Shown here: positions 25,655 through 33,570 of the stretch, piece by piece
Position numbering within the stretch: the first letter of the stretch is position 1
Layout: each line of letters begins with the position of its first letter
Assembly (NCBI RefSeq): GCF_014395975.1
Contig: NZ_CP060714.1
Location: forward strand, 62,001 to 126,000
Direction of reading: 5' to 3'
DNA length: 64,000 nucleotides
Origin: Diaphorobacter ruginosibacter
GTDB taxonomy: Bacteria; Pseudomonadota; Gammaproteobacteria; Burkholderiales; Burkholderiaceae_C
Notes under the pieces: generated by a model
The model's database searches: none
What the model was told of the DNA's origin: nothing
The model's input: the letters and a program-made list of their open reading frames with translations, nothing else
Translations under genes and position numbers: made by a program

Positions 25655-27040
25655 TCACGGCGAATCGACGGCAGGGGTGGTCGAACCTGCGCGCTCACTG
25701 CTTTTCTTCACGTGCCCCGCGGCCCATACCAGCAGCAGCACCGGAATGCCCAGCAGTGCCGTGGAAATGAAGAAATTGCTGTAGCCGTAGGCATTCACGA
25801 AGTCGCCCGAGAAGCCCGCGACGAACTTGGGCAGCAGCAGCATCAGCGACGAGAACAGGGCGTACTGCGAGGCCGAGTAGCTGATGTTGGTGAGGCTCGA
25901 GAGATAGCCGATGAATGCGCCCGATGCGATGCCCGAGGCCAGGTTGTCGGCCGAGATCACCAGGATCAGGGCGGGCACGCTATGGCCGATGCTGGCGAGC
26001 CAGGCGAACATCAGGTTGGTGAGCGCGCTCAGGATCGCACCCAGCATCAGCACGCGCATCACGCCGAAGCGCATGGACATCGCGCCACCGACGAAGCCGC
26101 CGACGATGGTCATGATGATGCCGTAGGTCTTGACCACCGAGAGCACCTCATCCTTGGTGAAGCCCGTGTCCACGTAAAACGGATTGGCCATGATGCCCAT
26201 GACCACGTCGCTGATGCGATAGACGGCGATGAGGGCGAGGATCACCGCGGCATGCCACCGGTAGCGGCGGAAGAAATCGGCAAAGGGCTCGATGAGCGCG
26301 CTTTGCAGCCATTCTCCGGCACTGCGCGCGGGCGGCAGCTCGCGGCCCTTGCCCTCGCGCGAGAGCAGCACGGTCACCACGCCGGCCAGCACCGATGCCG
26401 CCATCACCAGATAGGCCGTGCGCCACGCGGCATCCTGGTAATTGCCGGCCAATGCGGCGATTTCCGAGCGTGCGGCCAGCCACAGCACACCCGCGCCGGA
26501 CCAGATCATGGCCAGCCGGTAGCCAAGCTGGTAGCTCGCGGCGAGCGCAGCCTGCTCGTCGGCGGGCGCGGATTCGATGCGGTAGGCATCGAGCGCAATA
26601 TCCTGCGTGGCCGAAGCAAACGCGGTGACCAGCGCCCACGCCACGATGGGCCCGAGGGCGGTCTGCGGATTGGACAGCGCCATGCCCGCGAGCCCGCACA
26701 TCACGCCGACCTGCGCGAGCAGCAGCCAGCTGCGGCGGCGCCCCATGGCGTGGGTGAGCCAGGGCAGCGGCACCCGGTCGACGATGGGCGCCCAGACCCA
26801 CTTGAAGCCATAGGCCAGGCCCACCCAGCTCAGGTGGCCGATGGTGCCCCGGTCGATCCCCGCCTCGCGCAGGCGAAACGACAGCGTTCCCAGCACCAGC
26901 AGCAGGGGAAGTCCTGCCGCGAAGCCGAGCGAGAGCATGCGCAGGCTCTCGGGCCGCAGGTAGACGAGCCAGGCGTCGCGCCACGACTTGGAGGGCGCTT
27001 CGGAGGTGATGGTGGGCGTTGCGGTGGATTCGGAAGACAT
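25655..27040 (-). CDS. ampG: AmpG-like MFS transporter (muropeptide permease family)
   Basis: A 461-residue membrane protein with about twelve to fourteen hydrophobic helices. Diagnostic AmpG-family sequences are GFAAGLPLLLVLGTLSFRLR near the N-terminus, the loop WVGLAYGFKWVWAPIVDRVP, and DIALDAYRIE followed by a helix containing AASYQLGYRLA. AmpG imports GlcNAc-anhydro-muropeptides for cell-wall recycling and controls AmpC induction in some bacteria. No beta-lactamase gene lies nearby. It is transcribed away from the AraC gene across a short gap. Confidence 0.88.
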   Translation of the reverse strand: MSSESTATPTITSEAPSKSWRDAWLVYLRPESLRMLSLGFAAGLPLLLVLGTLSFRLREAGIDRGTIGHLSWVGLAYGFKWVWAPIVDRVPLPWLTHAMGRRRSWLLLAQVGVMCGLAGMALSNPQTALGPIVAWALVTAFASATQDIALDAYRIESAPADEQAALAASYQLGYRLAMIWSGAGVLWLAARSEIAALAGNYQDAAWRTAYLVMAASVLAGVVTVLLSREGKGRELPPARSAGEWLQSALIEPFADFFRRYRWHAAVILALIAVYRISDVVMGIMANPFYVDTGFTKDEVLSVVKTYGIIMTIVGGFVGGAMSMRFGVMRVLMLGAILSALTNLMFAWLASIGHSVPALILVISADNLASGIASGAFIGYLSSLTNISYSASQYALFSSLMLLLPKFVAGFSGDFVNAYGYSNFFISTALLGIPVLLLVWAAGHVKKSSERAGSTTPAVDSP

Positions 27041-27128
27041 GGAAAGCCAGGTTGGAAGCGGCAGCCGCCATTATGCGGACTGCGGGCTGGCGCAACCCTT
27101 CATCAGGGTTCGCGCTACTATTTGCCGC

Positions 27129-27839
27129 ATGGCCCGCCATGCCCATCCGCCTTTTCTGCTGACTGCGCCCGTCGCCTCGATCCGCCACTACAGCGGCGAG
27201 CATGCGGCGCATGCGCATGACCACGCGCAGATCCTCTACGCGCTCGAAGGCCGCATGGAGCTCGAGGTGAATGGCCGCGCGGCGTTTGTCGACGCCGCCT
27301 GCGGCATGGTGGTGCCCGCGGGCGTGGAGCACGGGTTCCTCGCCTCGCCCGGCGCGCGCCTGCTCGTGATCGACGCGCCGCATGACCGCAGCGGAGTGGA
27401 CAAGGTACGGCGCTTTGCGGTTCCCGGCGCCCTGCGCGGTGCGCAGCAGGCCCCGGTGGACGGCGGCGATGCGGGCAACCGCCTTGATGATCTGCTGGAT
27501 GCCCCGCGCGTGATCGCACGCCGCGATCTCGATCTGGCGCATGTGCGCGAACAGGTCACGCGCCACCTGCACGAGGACTGGAACACGCGCCGCATGGCAG
27601 CGCTCGTGCACCTGAGCGCCCAGCGCTTTCATCTGCGCTGGCTCGAGCTCACCGGCAAGACGCCGCAGCAGTGGCTGCGCGACCTGCGGCTTGATGCGGC
27701 CGAGGTGGCCCTCGCACGCGGCGAGTCGCTCGAAACCACGGCGCTGCGCTATGGCTACCGCAGCGCGAGCGCGCTGGCATTCGCGCTGCGCCGGGATCGC
27801 CATGTCGGGGCGCGGGATCTGCGGCGCAAGCCGGCATAG
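27129..27839 (+). CDS. AraC-family transcriptional regulator
   Basis: A 236-residue regulator with an N-terminal cupin (HAHDHAQILYALEGRMELEV, residues about 30-100) and a C-terminal double helix-turn-helix (residues about 140-232: DLAHVREQVTRHLHEDWNTR, then GYRSASALAFALRRD). The second helix-turn-helix shows the usual GY-x-S-x3-F/L pattern. It lies upstream of an EamA transporter gene on the same strand (71-base gap). Cupin-AraC regulators next to EamA exporters often control them; inference only. Confidence 0.87.
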   Translation: MARHAHPPFLLTAPVASIRHYSGEHAAHAHDHAQILYALEGRMELEVNGRAAFVDAACGMVVPAGVEHGFLASPGARLLVIDAPHDRSGVDKVRRFAVPGALRGAQQAPVDGGDAGNRLDDLLDAPRVIARRDLDLAHVREQVTRHLHEDWNTRRMAALVHLSAQRFHLRWLELTGKTPQQWLRDLRLDAAEVALARGESLETTALRYGYRSASALAFALRRDRHVGARDLRRKPA

Positions 27840-27910
27840 GGTCCTCTTACAGGCTGCACAACAAGCGTTTCTCTACAAACCGCTGCCGCGCCGCGCCGCA
27901 TCATGGCGGC

Positions 27911-28897
27911 ATGACGAACAGGAACCACACTCCGCATCATGCGATCTCGCCTGCGCTGGGCATCACGCTGGTCAGCATTGCGGCGATCTTCTGGGGCACG
28001 ACCGGCACCGCGCAGAGCCTGGGCGGTGCCGGGCTGTCCCCCTACTGGCTGGGCGCGGCGCAGCTCGCCGTATCGGCGGTTTTCTACGCCGCCCTGCGCT
28101 GGTGTGTTGCGCACCGCAGGCAGCGCCAGGCGGGGCAGCCGCTGTTTCCCCGTCCGGCGTCGCTGGGAATGGACATGCGCCACATAGCGCTCGCGGCGAT
28201 CGGCATCGGCGGCTACAGCATCTGCTTCTATGCGGGCGTGAAGCTCACGGGCGTGGCGGTGGGGACGGCGGTGGCGATCGGATCGAGCCCGATCTGGGCG
28301 GGCTTCATGCAGGCGGTCTTTCTGCGTGCACCGCTGTCGCCCCTGTGGTGGTGCGGCACGGCGGTGAGCATCGCGGGCGGCGTGGCGATGGCGCTCAGCA
28401 AGGGCGCAAGCGCTGCACCGCTGTCGGTCGCGGGGCTGGTGCTGTGTCTGCTGGCGGGGCTGTCGTATGCGGCCTATGCGTTGATCAACAAGCGCCTGGT
28501 CTCGCGCGCCTCGCCCGAGCTGGTGAATTTCTACGTGTTCAGCGGCGCGGCCCTGTTCGCGGTGCCCGTGGCCTTCCTGCTCGCTGGCGTGCCGCGATTC
28601 AGTGCGCCGTCGCTGCTCGTGGCGGTCTATCTGGGCGTGGTGGTGTCGGGCATTGCGCATGCGCTGTTCTCCAGCGGCCTGCGCGGCATCTCGGGGCCGA
28701 CGGGCGTGACGCTGTCGCTGATCGAGCCCGTTGCCGCCTTTGTGCTCGCGATCTGGGTGGTGGGCGAGCACCAGGCGCTGCAGTCCTGGGTGGGACTGGC
28801 GCTGGTGATGCTGGGCCTGCTGGTGGTCGTGCGCGCGGAGCTCAAGGCTTCGCGCGCACAGTCCCTGCCGGTCAGGAGCGGACCGGCGATCTCCTGA
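27911..28897 (+). CDS. EamA/DMT-family transporter
   Basis: A 328-residue protein with ten hydrophobic segments forming two EamA repeats (residues about 15-155 and 170-310). Start of repeat one: ITLVSIAAIFWGTTGTAQSL, with the ATLVSI-W-G-T-like pattern typical of the drug/metabolite transporter family. Repeat two contains LSYAAYALINKRLVSR and VTLSLIEPVAAFVLAIWVVG. Substrate is unknown; many relatives export amino acids or metabolites. Its last 26 bases overlap the 3' end of the convergent secreted-protein gene. Confidence 0.92.
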   Translation: MTNRNHTPHHAISPALGITLVSIAAIFWGTTGTAQSLGGAGLSPYWLGAAQLAVSAVFYAALRWCVAHRRQRQAGQPLFPRPASLGMDMRHIALAAIGIGGYSICFYAGVKLTGVAVGTAVAIGSSPIWAGFMQAVFLRAPLSPLWWCGTAVSIAGGVAMALSKGASAAPLSVAGLVLCLLAGLSYAAYALINKRLVSRASPELVNFYVFSGAALFAVPVAFLLAGVPRFSAPSLLVAVYLGVVVSGIAHALFSSGLRGISGPTGVTLSLIEPVAAFVLAIWVVGEHQALQSWVGLALVMLGLLVVVRAELKASRAQSLPVRSGPAIS

Positions 28898-31800
28898 GCA
28901 GCGGTAGCGCCAGGAAGGCCAGCAGCGTGCCCAGCAGGGCCAGAGCGCTGCTTCCCAGTGTGGGCACCGGCTGCACCGCACCGGTACCGTCCACCGGTGC
29001 CGTGGGACCGCCGGGGTCGGCGATGGTGCCATTCACCGTCCAGTCGTCGTCGCCCTGCTGGCCGTCGGTCAGGGTGAAGCGCACCGTGCGGCCACTGATG
29101 GCCAGGCCCGCAGGCGCGAAGTAGCTGGCCCCGGTCGCGGTGCGGGTGGCCAGGCCATGCTTGGTGTAGCCCGCCACGGTCTCGGGCCAGGTCACTTCCA
29201 TGGCGACGAGGTCGGCGCTGCAGTCCACCAGGCCGATGCGCAGCACGCCCTGGGGCAGCGTGTGGCCCGGTGGTGCCGGTGTGGGCGCGGCCTCGAAACG
29301 GGTGCTGGCCAGGTCAAACCGACAGCCACCGCCGCCGCCGGTGAAGGTTGCGCTGCCGGTGCCCCCGGGGCCGCTCGCGGGCACCGTCGTTCCCTCGAAG
29401 TACGGCGCGCAGGCCACCTGCACATTGCTCACGTTGGCGGTGACGTTGCTGCCACTGGCATTGGTGATGGTGCAGCGCTGGCCCGTGGGTTGGGTGGCGA
29501 TGGTGACGGCGTAGCTGCTGCGATCGGCCAGCGGATGGGTGAAGCTGAAGGTACCACTGGCGGTCACGGGCAGGTCTTCGCCGTCGTTGCGCAGCAGCAG
29601 GCCGGTGCCGGTCAGGCCCGTGGCGGTGCCGCCCAGGGTGTGGGTGGGCATGGGCGCGAAGGTGGCGGTGACGGTGCAGTCGCTGGTGACAGGTCCGGTA
29701 AAGAAAATGTTGCGGTTCTCCACGCGCTGGCCGCCGCAGCCGCTGATGCTCTGCGTTATCTGGCCGGGCGGCGGGTTGGCGTAGCACTGCGCAGTGGAGA
29801 AGGGGCGGACCGCGCTGGGTTCGCAGGTCAGATGGGATGCCGGGCTGGCGGTGACGGTGTAGGTGATGGGCGGACAGATAATTTGCACATCCGTCACGTC
29901 GGCGTTGGCGTGGCCGCTGCCGTTGTGGACCACGCAGGTTCGGCCCGGCGGCTGGAAGCGGATGGTGACGTCATATGCGGCACCGGGGGCCAGCGGTGTG
30001 CCGAACGTGAAGGGACCGTCCGAGACAAGTGCCATGCCGTCGCCGCCATTGTTGTTCAGCACCAGCGGTCCTTCGTACTCGAGTCCGCTGAGGGTGCCGC
30101 CGATGGTGTAGCGGGTGGGGCTGGTGAACGTGGCCTGCACGCTGCGGGCCCGGTCCATGGTGACGCTGCACGTGCCGGTGCCGGAGCAGTCGCCGCTCCA
30201 GCCGGTGAAGGTGTGGTCCACGGCGGGCGTGGCGGTGAGGGTGACGAGTTGCGAGGTGTCCTCGCCAGGGTAGTTGTAGCTGCAGGTGCCGGTGGCGCAG
30301 GCCAACGGGGCGCCTGTCACGGTGCCCGTGCCGCTGCCGGTGACGGTGATGGCCAGTTCCACAGGGGTCCGCCGCTCCAGCGCGCCGATGTCGCATGGCG
30401 TGTCGCCCACGCCCTGCGGGCGGGCGATGCCGCGCTGGTCGGTCGGCAGTGTGCAGGTCACGGCGTCCTGCAGCAGGCTGGTGAGCTCGGGCAGGTAGCC
30501 CCAGAGGATGGGGAAGCCATCCATGCCGTTGGCGCCGAGCGCGCCCAGCTCGGGATCGGCGTCCAGCGTCACGCCGTTGCAGGTGGCGGTGCCGCCGATG
30601 AAGGCCACGTTGCCGCCCGCGCAGCCGTCCTGGATCAGGCTGTCGGTGATGGTGGTGGAGCCGGTAGAGAAGGTGATGGCCTGGGCACGCTGCGGGGTGG
30701 GATCGCCCCATAGAACGGATTGGCCCACGCGCACCGCACCGCCCTGGGTGAAGAGCGCGTTGCTGGTGCTGCCGCTCGTGTTCTTCATGAAGGTGGCGTG
30801 CACAACGTCCAGGCGGGCATCTCCGCCCACCCCCACGATGGCGATGGCGCCGCCGGGCGTGTTGGCGGCGGACTGGTTGGTGGAGAAGGTGGTGTTGCGC
30901 ACCTCCATGTGGCTGGTGCCGCCGTCCTCCGTCAGGCTGTGGATGGCGCCGCCGTACCCACCCGCATCGTTGCCGTCGAAACTGGCCTGCTCGATCACCG
31001 GGCTGCTGACGCCGCCGCTGCCCTTGGCGAGGTTGTACAGGGCTCCGCCGCTGCCGCCCTCGGCGTGGTTGTTCTCCACATGGACATTGCGCAGCACGGG
31101 GCTGCTGGTGCCGCCCTCGCCCCGGTTGTAGATCGCGCCGCCGTTGCCCGCAGCGTTGTTGCCGCTGATGAGGACGTTTGTCAGCACCGGGCTGCTGATG
31201 CCGCCCCGGCTGGCGTCGTTGAACAGGGCCCCGCCATGGCCGTCGGCGAACGAGGCGCCGATGTACACCATGTGCAGCCGGGGGCTGCAGACGCTGCCCG
31301 CGCCCGCGCCGTTGCAGTACAGCGCGCCGCCGTTGGCCCCAGGCCCGGCCGCCGCGCCGCGCAGCAGCATCACACCGTCGATCAGTGTGTCATTCAGTGG
31401 GATGCCCAGGCTGCCGTCCAGGTACAGCACGCGGCTGTTGCCGTCGGGGTTCAGCACCGTCGTGCCAGGAGACACGGGCTGGGGCCGCTCGGCCAGCGTG
31501 GCTTCGGTGCCGACGAAGCCGCCGTAGAGCTTGACGTTGCGCTCGATGACAAAGCCCCGCCCGCCGGGCGGCGCGTAGAAGGGGCCGCCGTTGGAGTTGG
31601 TGCGTTGCAGCCAGATCTCGCTGCAGCTGAAGTCGGCCAGCGCATCGGCCAGGCTGGCGGCCTGCGCCCAGCTCGTGCCGTCGCCCGTGCCGGTGGGCGC
31701 GGCGCGGCAGATGCGCGGAGTGAAGGTGCCGGTGGCCGTCACGCTGAGGTTGGTGGTTTCCTCGCGCATCACGGTGGCCTCCTGGCCGCCGTTGGCGCCG

Positions 31801-32687
31801 TTGTCGCTGGTGCCGGTGGTCTGGCCACTGCGCAGGGTGAGCGTGGTCGAGGCCATGCCGGTGGGCGGGGCCAGCAGGCGCACGCGGATGCTGTCGCCGC
31901 TCTTGACGATGGCCTCGCTTACCCAGGGGCCGGCGTTGACGCTCAAGCGCCCGCTGCTGATGCGCAGGCCGCCCCAGGCGGTGGTGCCCGGCGGGCTGGT
32001 GAGCGTGATGGGGGCGAAAACGTGCGGCTGGCCCGCCGCCCCCGTGGCGAGGGTCAGGCTGGACAGGGCGTTGAACGGCTGGCCGCCGCGCACCACGCGG
32101 ACTTCTTCGGGGCTAGCGGTGCTCAGCATCTCGCCGCTTGCGCTGCCGGGGTTGGCCCGCCAGGCCGCACCGGTCGAAGTGGGGTCGGGCGAGGCAGTCC
32201 AGAAGGTGTTGCGGATGCCGCCGCCGTGGTCGCTGGGAAGCACCTCCTGGTTCGTGGCAATGTCGGGCCAGCCGCTGGGGCAGCCGGCCATCAGCGCGCT
32301 GTATTCGGTGGCGTAGGGCATCCGCCAGGTGCCATCGAGCAGGCGGTTGGGGCCGAGGGCGGCGTTGAGGCCCCAATTGACGTTGTTGTAGAAGGGCGCG
32401 GGCAGCAGCCCTGCGCGGCCGGTGTCGTAGTCGGCCCAGTCCATCCAGGTTTTCTGGAAGTTGTCCGTGGGGTACTGGGCGCTGCACTGGCCGTTGTCGA
32501 ACGTGGCGCCCTCGATGCAGCGCGACCAGACCAGCCCCGTTGCCCAGTGCATGGCGCTGGCGCGGCCCTGCGCCTCGCCCACGATGTAGTCGCTGGTGGC
32601 GTTGGGGCTGGAGCAGACCTGCGCCTGGGCCAGCAGCGGCACGGCCAGGCAGGCGGCAAGGAGCGGGTTGCGGAGGGAGTGCTTCAT
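28872..32687 (-). CDS. Large secreted beta-helix protein with IPTL-CTERM-like sorting tail
   Basis: A 1271-residue exported protein. The signal peptide ends at LAQAQ near residue 23. Residues about 35-215 resemble a DUF1566/Lcl-type domain (TGLVWSRCI, WRMPYATEY, NTFWTASPD, VRVVRGG). Residues about 330-790 form a right-handed beta-helix with repeated GGALYN/GGAIY units of choice-of-anchor Q type. Then come beta repeats (FTGWSGDCSGTGTCSVTM), a choice-of-anchor-U-like segment, and the tail VPTLG (residues 1241-1245), a hydrophobic helix and RRSPVRS, which matches IPTL-CTERM. Such tails are recognised by exosortase-type systems; none is in the window. GGAG lies 7 bases before the ATG at 32687. 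It is divergent from a two-component system. Confidence 0.88.
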   Translation of the reverse strand: MKHSLRNPLLAACLAVPLLAQAQVCSSPNATSDYIVGEAQGRASAMHWATGLVWSRCIEGATFDNGQCSAQYPTDNFQKTWMDWADYDTGRAGLLPAPFYNNVNWGLNAALGPNRLLDGTWRMPYATEYSALMAGCPSGWPDIATNQEVLPSDHGGGIRNTFWTASPDPTSTGAAWRANPGSASGEMLSTASPEEVRVVRGGQPFNALSSLTLATGAAGQPHVFAPITLTSPPGTTAWGGLRISSGRLSVNAGPWVSEAIVKSGDSIRVRLLAPPTGMASTTLTLRSGQTTGTSDNGANGGQEATVMREETTNLSVTATGTFTPRICRAAPTGTGDGTSWAQAASLADALADFSCSEIWLQRTNSNGGPFYAPPGGRGFVIERNVKLYGGFVGTEATLAERPQPVSPGTTVLNPDGNSRVLYLDGSLGIPLNDTLIDGVMLLRGAAAGPGANGGALYCNGAGAGSVCSPRLHMVYIGASFADGHGGALFNDASRGGISSPVLTNVLISGNNAAGNGGAIYNRGEGGTSSPVLRNVHVENNHAEGGSGGALYNLAKGSGGVSSPVIEQASFDGNDAGGYGGAIHSLTEDGGTSHMEVRNTTFSTNQSAANTPGGAIAIVGVGGDARLDVVHATFMKNTSGSTSNALFTQGGAVRVGQSVLWGDPTPQRAQAITFSTGSTTITDSLIQDGCAGGNVAFIGGTATCNGVTLDADPELGALGANGMDGFPILWGYLPELTSLLQDAVTCTLPTDQRGIARPQGVGDTPCDIGALERRTPVELAITVTGSGTGTVTGAPLACATGTCSYNYPGEDTSQLVTLTATPAVDHTFTGWSGDCSGTGTCSVTMDRARSVQATFTSPTRYTIGGTLSGLEYEGPLVLNNNGGDGMALVSDGPFTFGTPLAPGAAYDVTIRFQPPGRTCVVHNGSGHANADVTDVQIICPPITYTVTASPASHLTCEPSAVRPFSTAQCYANPPPGQITQSISGCGGQRVENRNIFFTGPVTSDCTVTATFAPMPTHTLGGTATGLTGTGLLLRNDGEDLPVTASGTFSFTHPLADRSSYAVTIATQPTGQRCTITNASGSNVTANVSNVQVACAPYFEGTTVPASGPGGTGSATFTGGGGGCRFDLASTRFEAAPTPAPPGHTLPQGVLRIGLVDCSADLVAMEVTWPETVAGYTKHGLATRTATGASYFAPAGLAISGRTVRFTLTDGQQGDDDWTVNGTIADPGGPTAPVDGTGAVQPVPTLGSSALALLGTLLAFLALPLLRRSPVRS

Positions 32688-32806
32688 TTTGGTAGCTCCG
32701 TGCACTGGCAGGTGACAGGCTGCAGCGCGGGTTGAACTGGGGCGGTACGACGTCCGGATGGCGTCGGAAGCGCATGCTTCAGCTTATAAGTTAAGTAAAC
32801 ATTTGT

Positions 32807-32828
32807 ATGTAGCCTCAAACGGCTACAT
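32807..32828. promoter_or_regulatory. 8-bp inverted repeat in the divergent intergenic region
   Basis: ATGTAGCC and GGCTACAT flank a six-base loop TCAAAC, 35 bases before the ATG of the response regulator and about 120 bases before the divergent secreted-protein gene. AT-rich sequence with TTATAAGTTAAG lies just upstream (32784-32795). It could be an operator for the NarL-type regulator or a hairpin in its 5' leader. There is no T tract and coding sequence follows, so it is not a terminator. Confidence 0.5.
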
Positions 32829-32862
32829 GGCCGAGCGGCGCATTTGTGGGCAAGATGCCGCC

Positions 32863-33570
32863 ATGTCCGCCTTGCAAACATCCGATCCCGACCCGGCCAG
32901 CTCCATCCGCCTGGCCATCGTCGAAGACGACGCCGCCTGTCGCCAGGCCGTGGCGCGCGCCGTGGCGGCGGCCGAAGGGCTGTGCCTGGCCTGGGCGGCT
33001 GCGAGCCGTGCCGAAGCGCTGGCGCGGCTGGCCTCGCAGACACCCGATGCGGCGCTCGATGTGTTGCTGGTCGATCTGGGGCTGCCCGACGGCTCGGGTC
33101 TGGACGTGATTGCCGCAGCCCGCACCGCGCAACCGGCCTGCGCGGTGATGGTCAGCACCATCTTTGGCGACGAGGAGAACGTGCTGCGCTCCATCGAGGC
33201 CGGGGCCATGGGCTACCTGCTCAAGGACCTGAGTGCGCAGGCGCTGGTGCATGAGGTCCGCAGCCTGCACGCGGGCGGCAGTCCGATCAACCCCATGGTG
33301 GCGCGCAAGCTGCTGCTGCGGGCTGCGGCTCCCACTGCGCCGGGCATGCCCGCCCAGGCGGATGCAGGAACCCAGCTGTCGGCGCGCGAGGCCGAGGTGC
33401 TGCGCCTGGTGGCGCGCGGTTTCACCACCGACGAGGTGGCCGGGGCCCTGGAAGTGTCGCGCCACACGGTTCGCTCCTTTGTGCGCCGTATCTATGCCAA
33501 GCTGCAGGTGGGCAACCGCGCCGAAGCCGTGCGCGAAGGCGCCCGCCAGGGATGGCTGGATGGTGGCTGA
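32863..33570 (+). CDS. NarL/LuxR-type response regulator
   Basis: A 235-residue response regulator. The receiver domain (residues 15-130) has acidic residues EDD near 21-23, phospho-acceptor Asp71 in LLVDLGLPDGSGL and Lys in YLLKDLSAQ. The LuxR helix-turn-helix (residues about 170-230) has LSAREAEVLRLVARGFTTDE followed by VSRHTVRSFVRRIYAKL. The ATG at 32863 is preferred: the frame is open for another 35 codons upstream, but that sequence has no homology and contains the inverted repeat. The stop overlaps the kinase start by 11 bases. Confidence 0.93.
   Translation: MSALQTSDPDPASSIRLAIVEDDAACRQAVARAVAAAEGLCLAWAAASRAEALARLASQTPDAALDVLLVDLGLPDGSGLDVIAAARTAQPACAVMVSTIFGDEENVLRSIEAGAMGYLLKDLSAQALVHEVRSLHAGGSPINPMVARKLLLRAAAPTAPGMPAQADAGTQLSAREAEVLRLVARGFTTDEVAGALEVSRHTVRSFVRRIYAKLQVGNRAEAVREGARQGWLDGG

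Noticed and set aside
30720..32735. Plus-strand open frame of about 670 codons opposite the secreted protein.
   Set aside because: It is Gly/Ala/Val-rich antisense sequence of a repetitive gene. The minus strand has a signal peptide, domains and a ribosome site.
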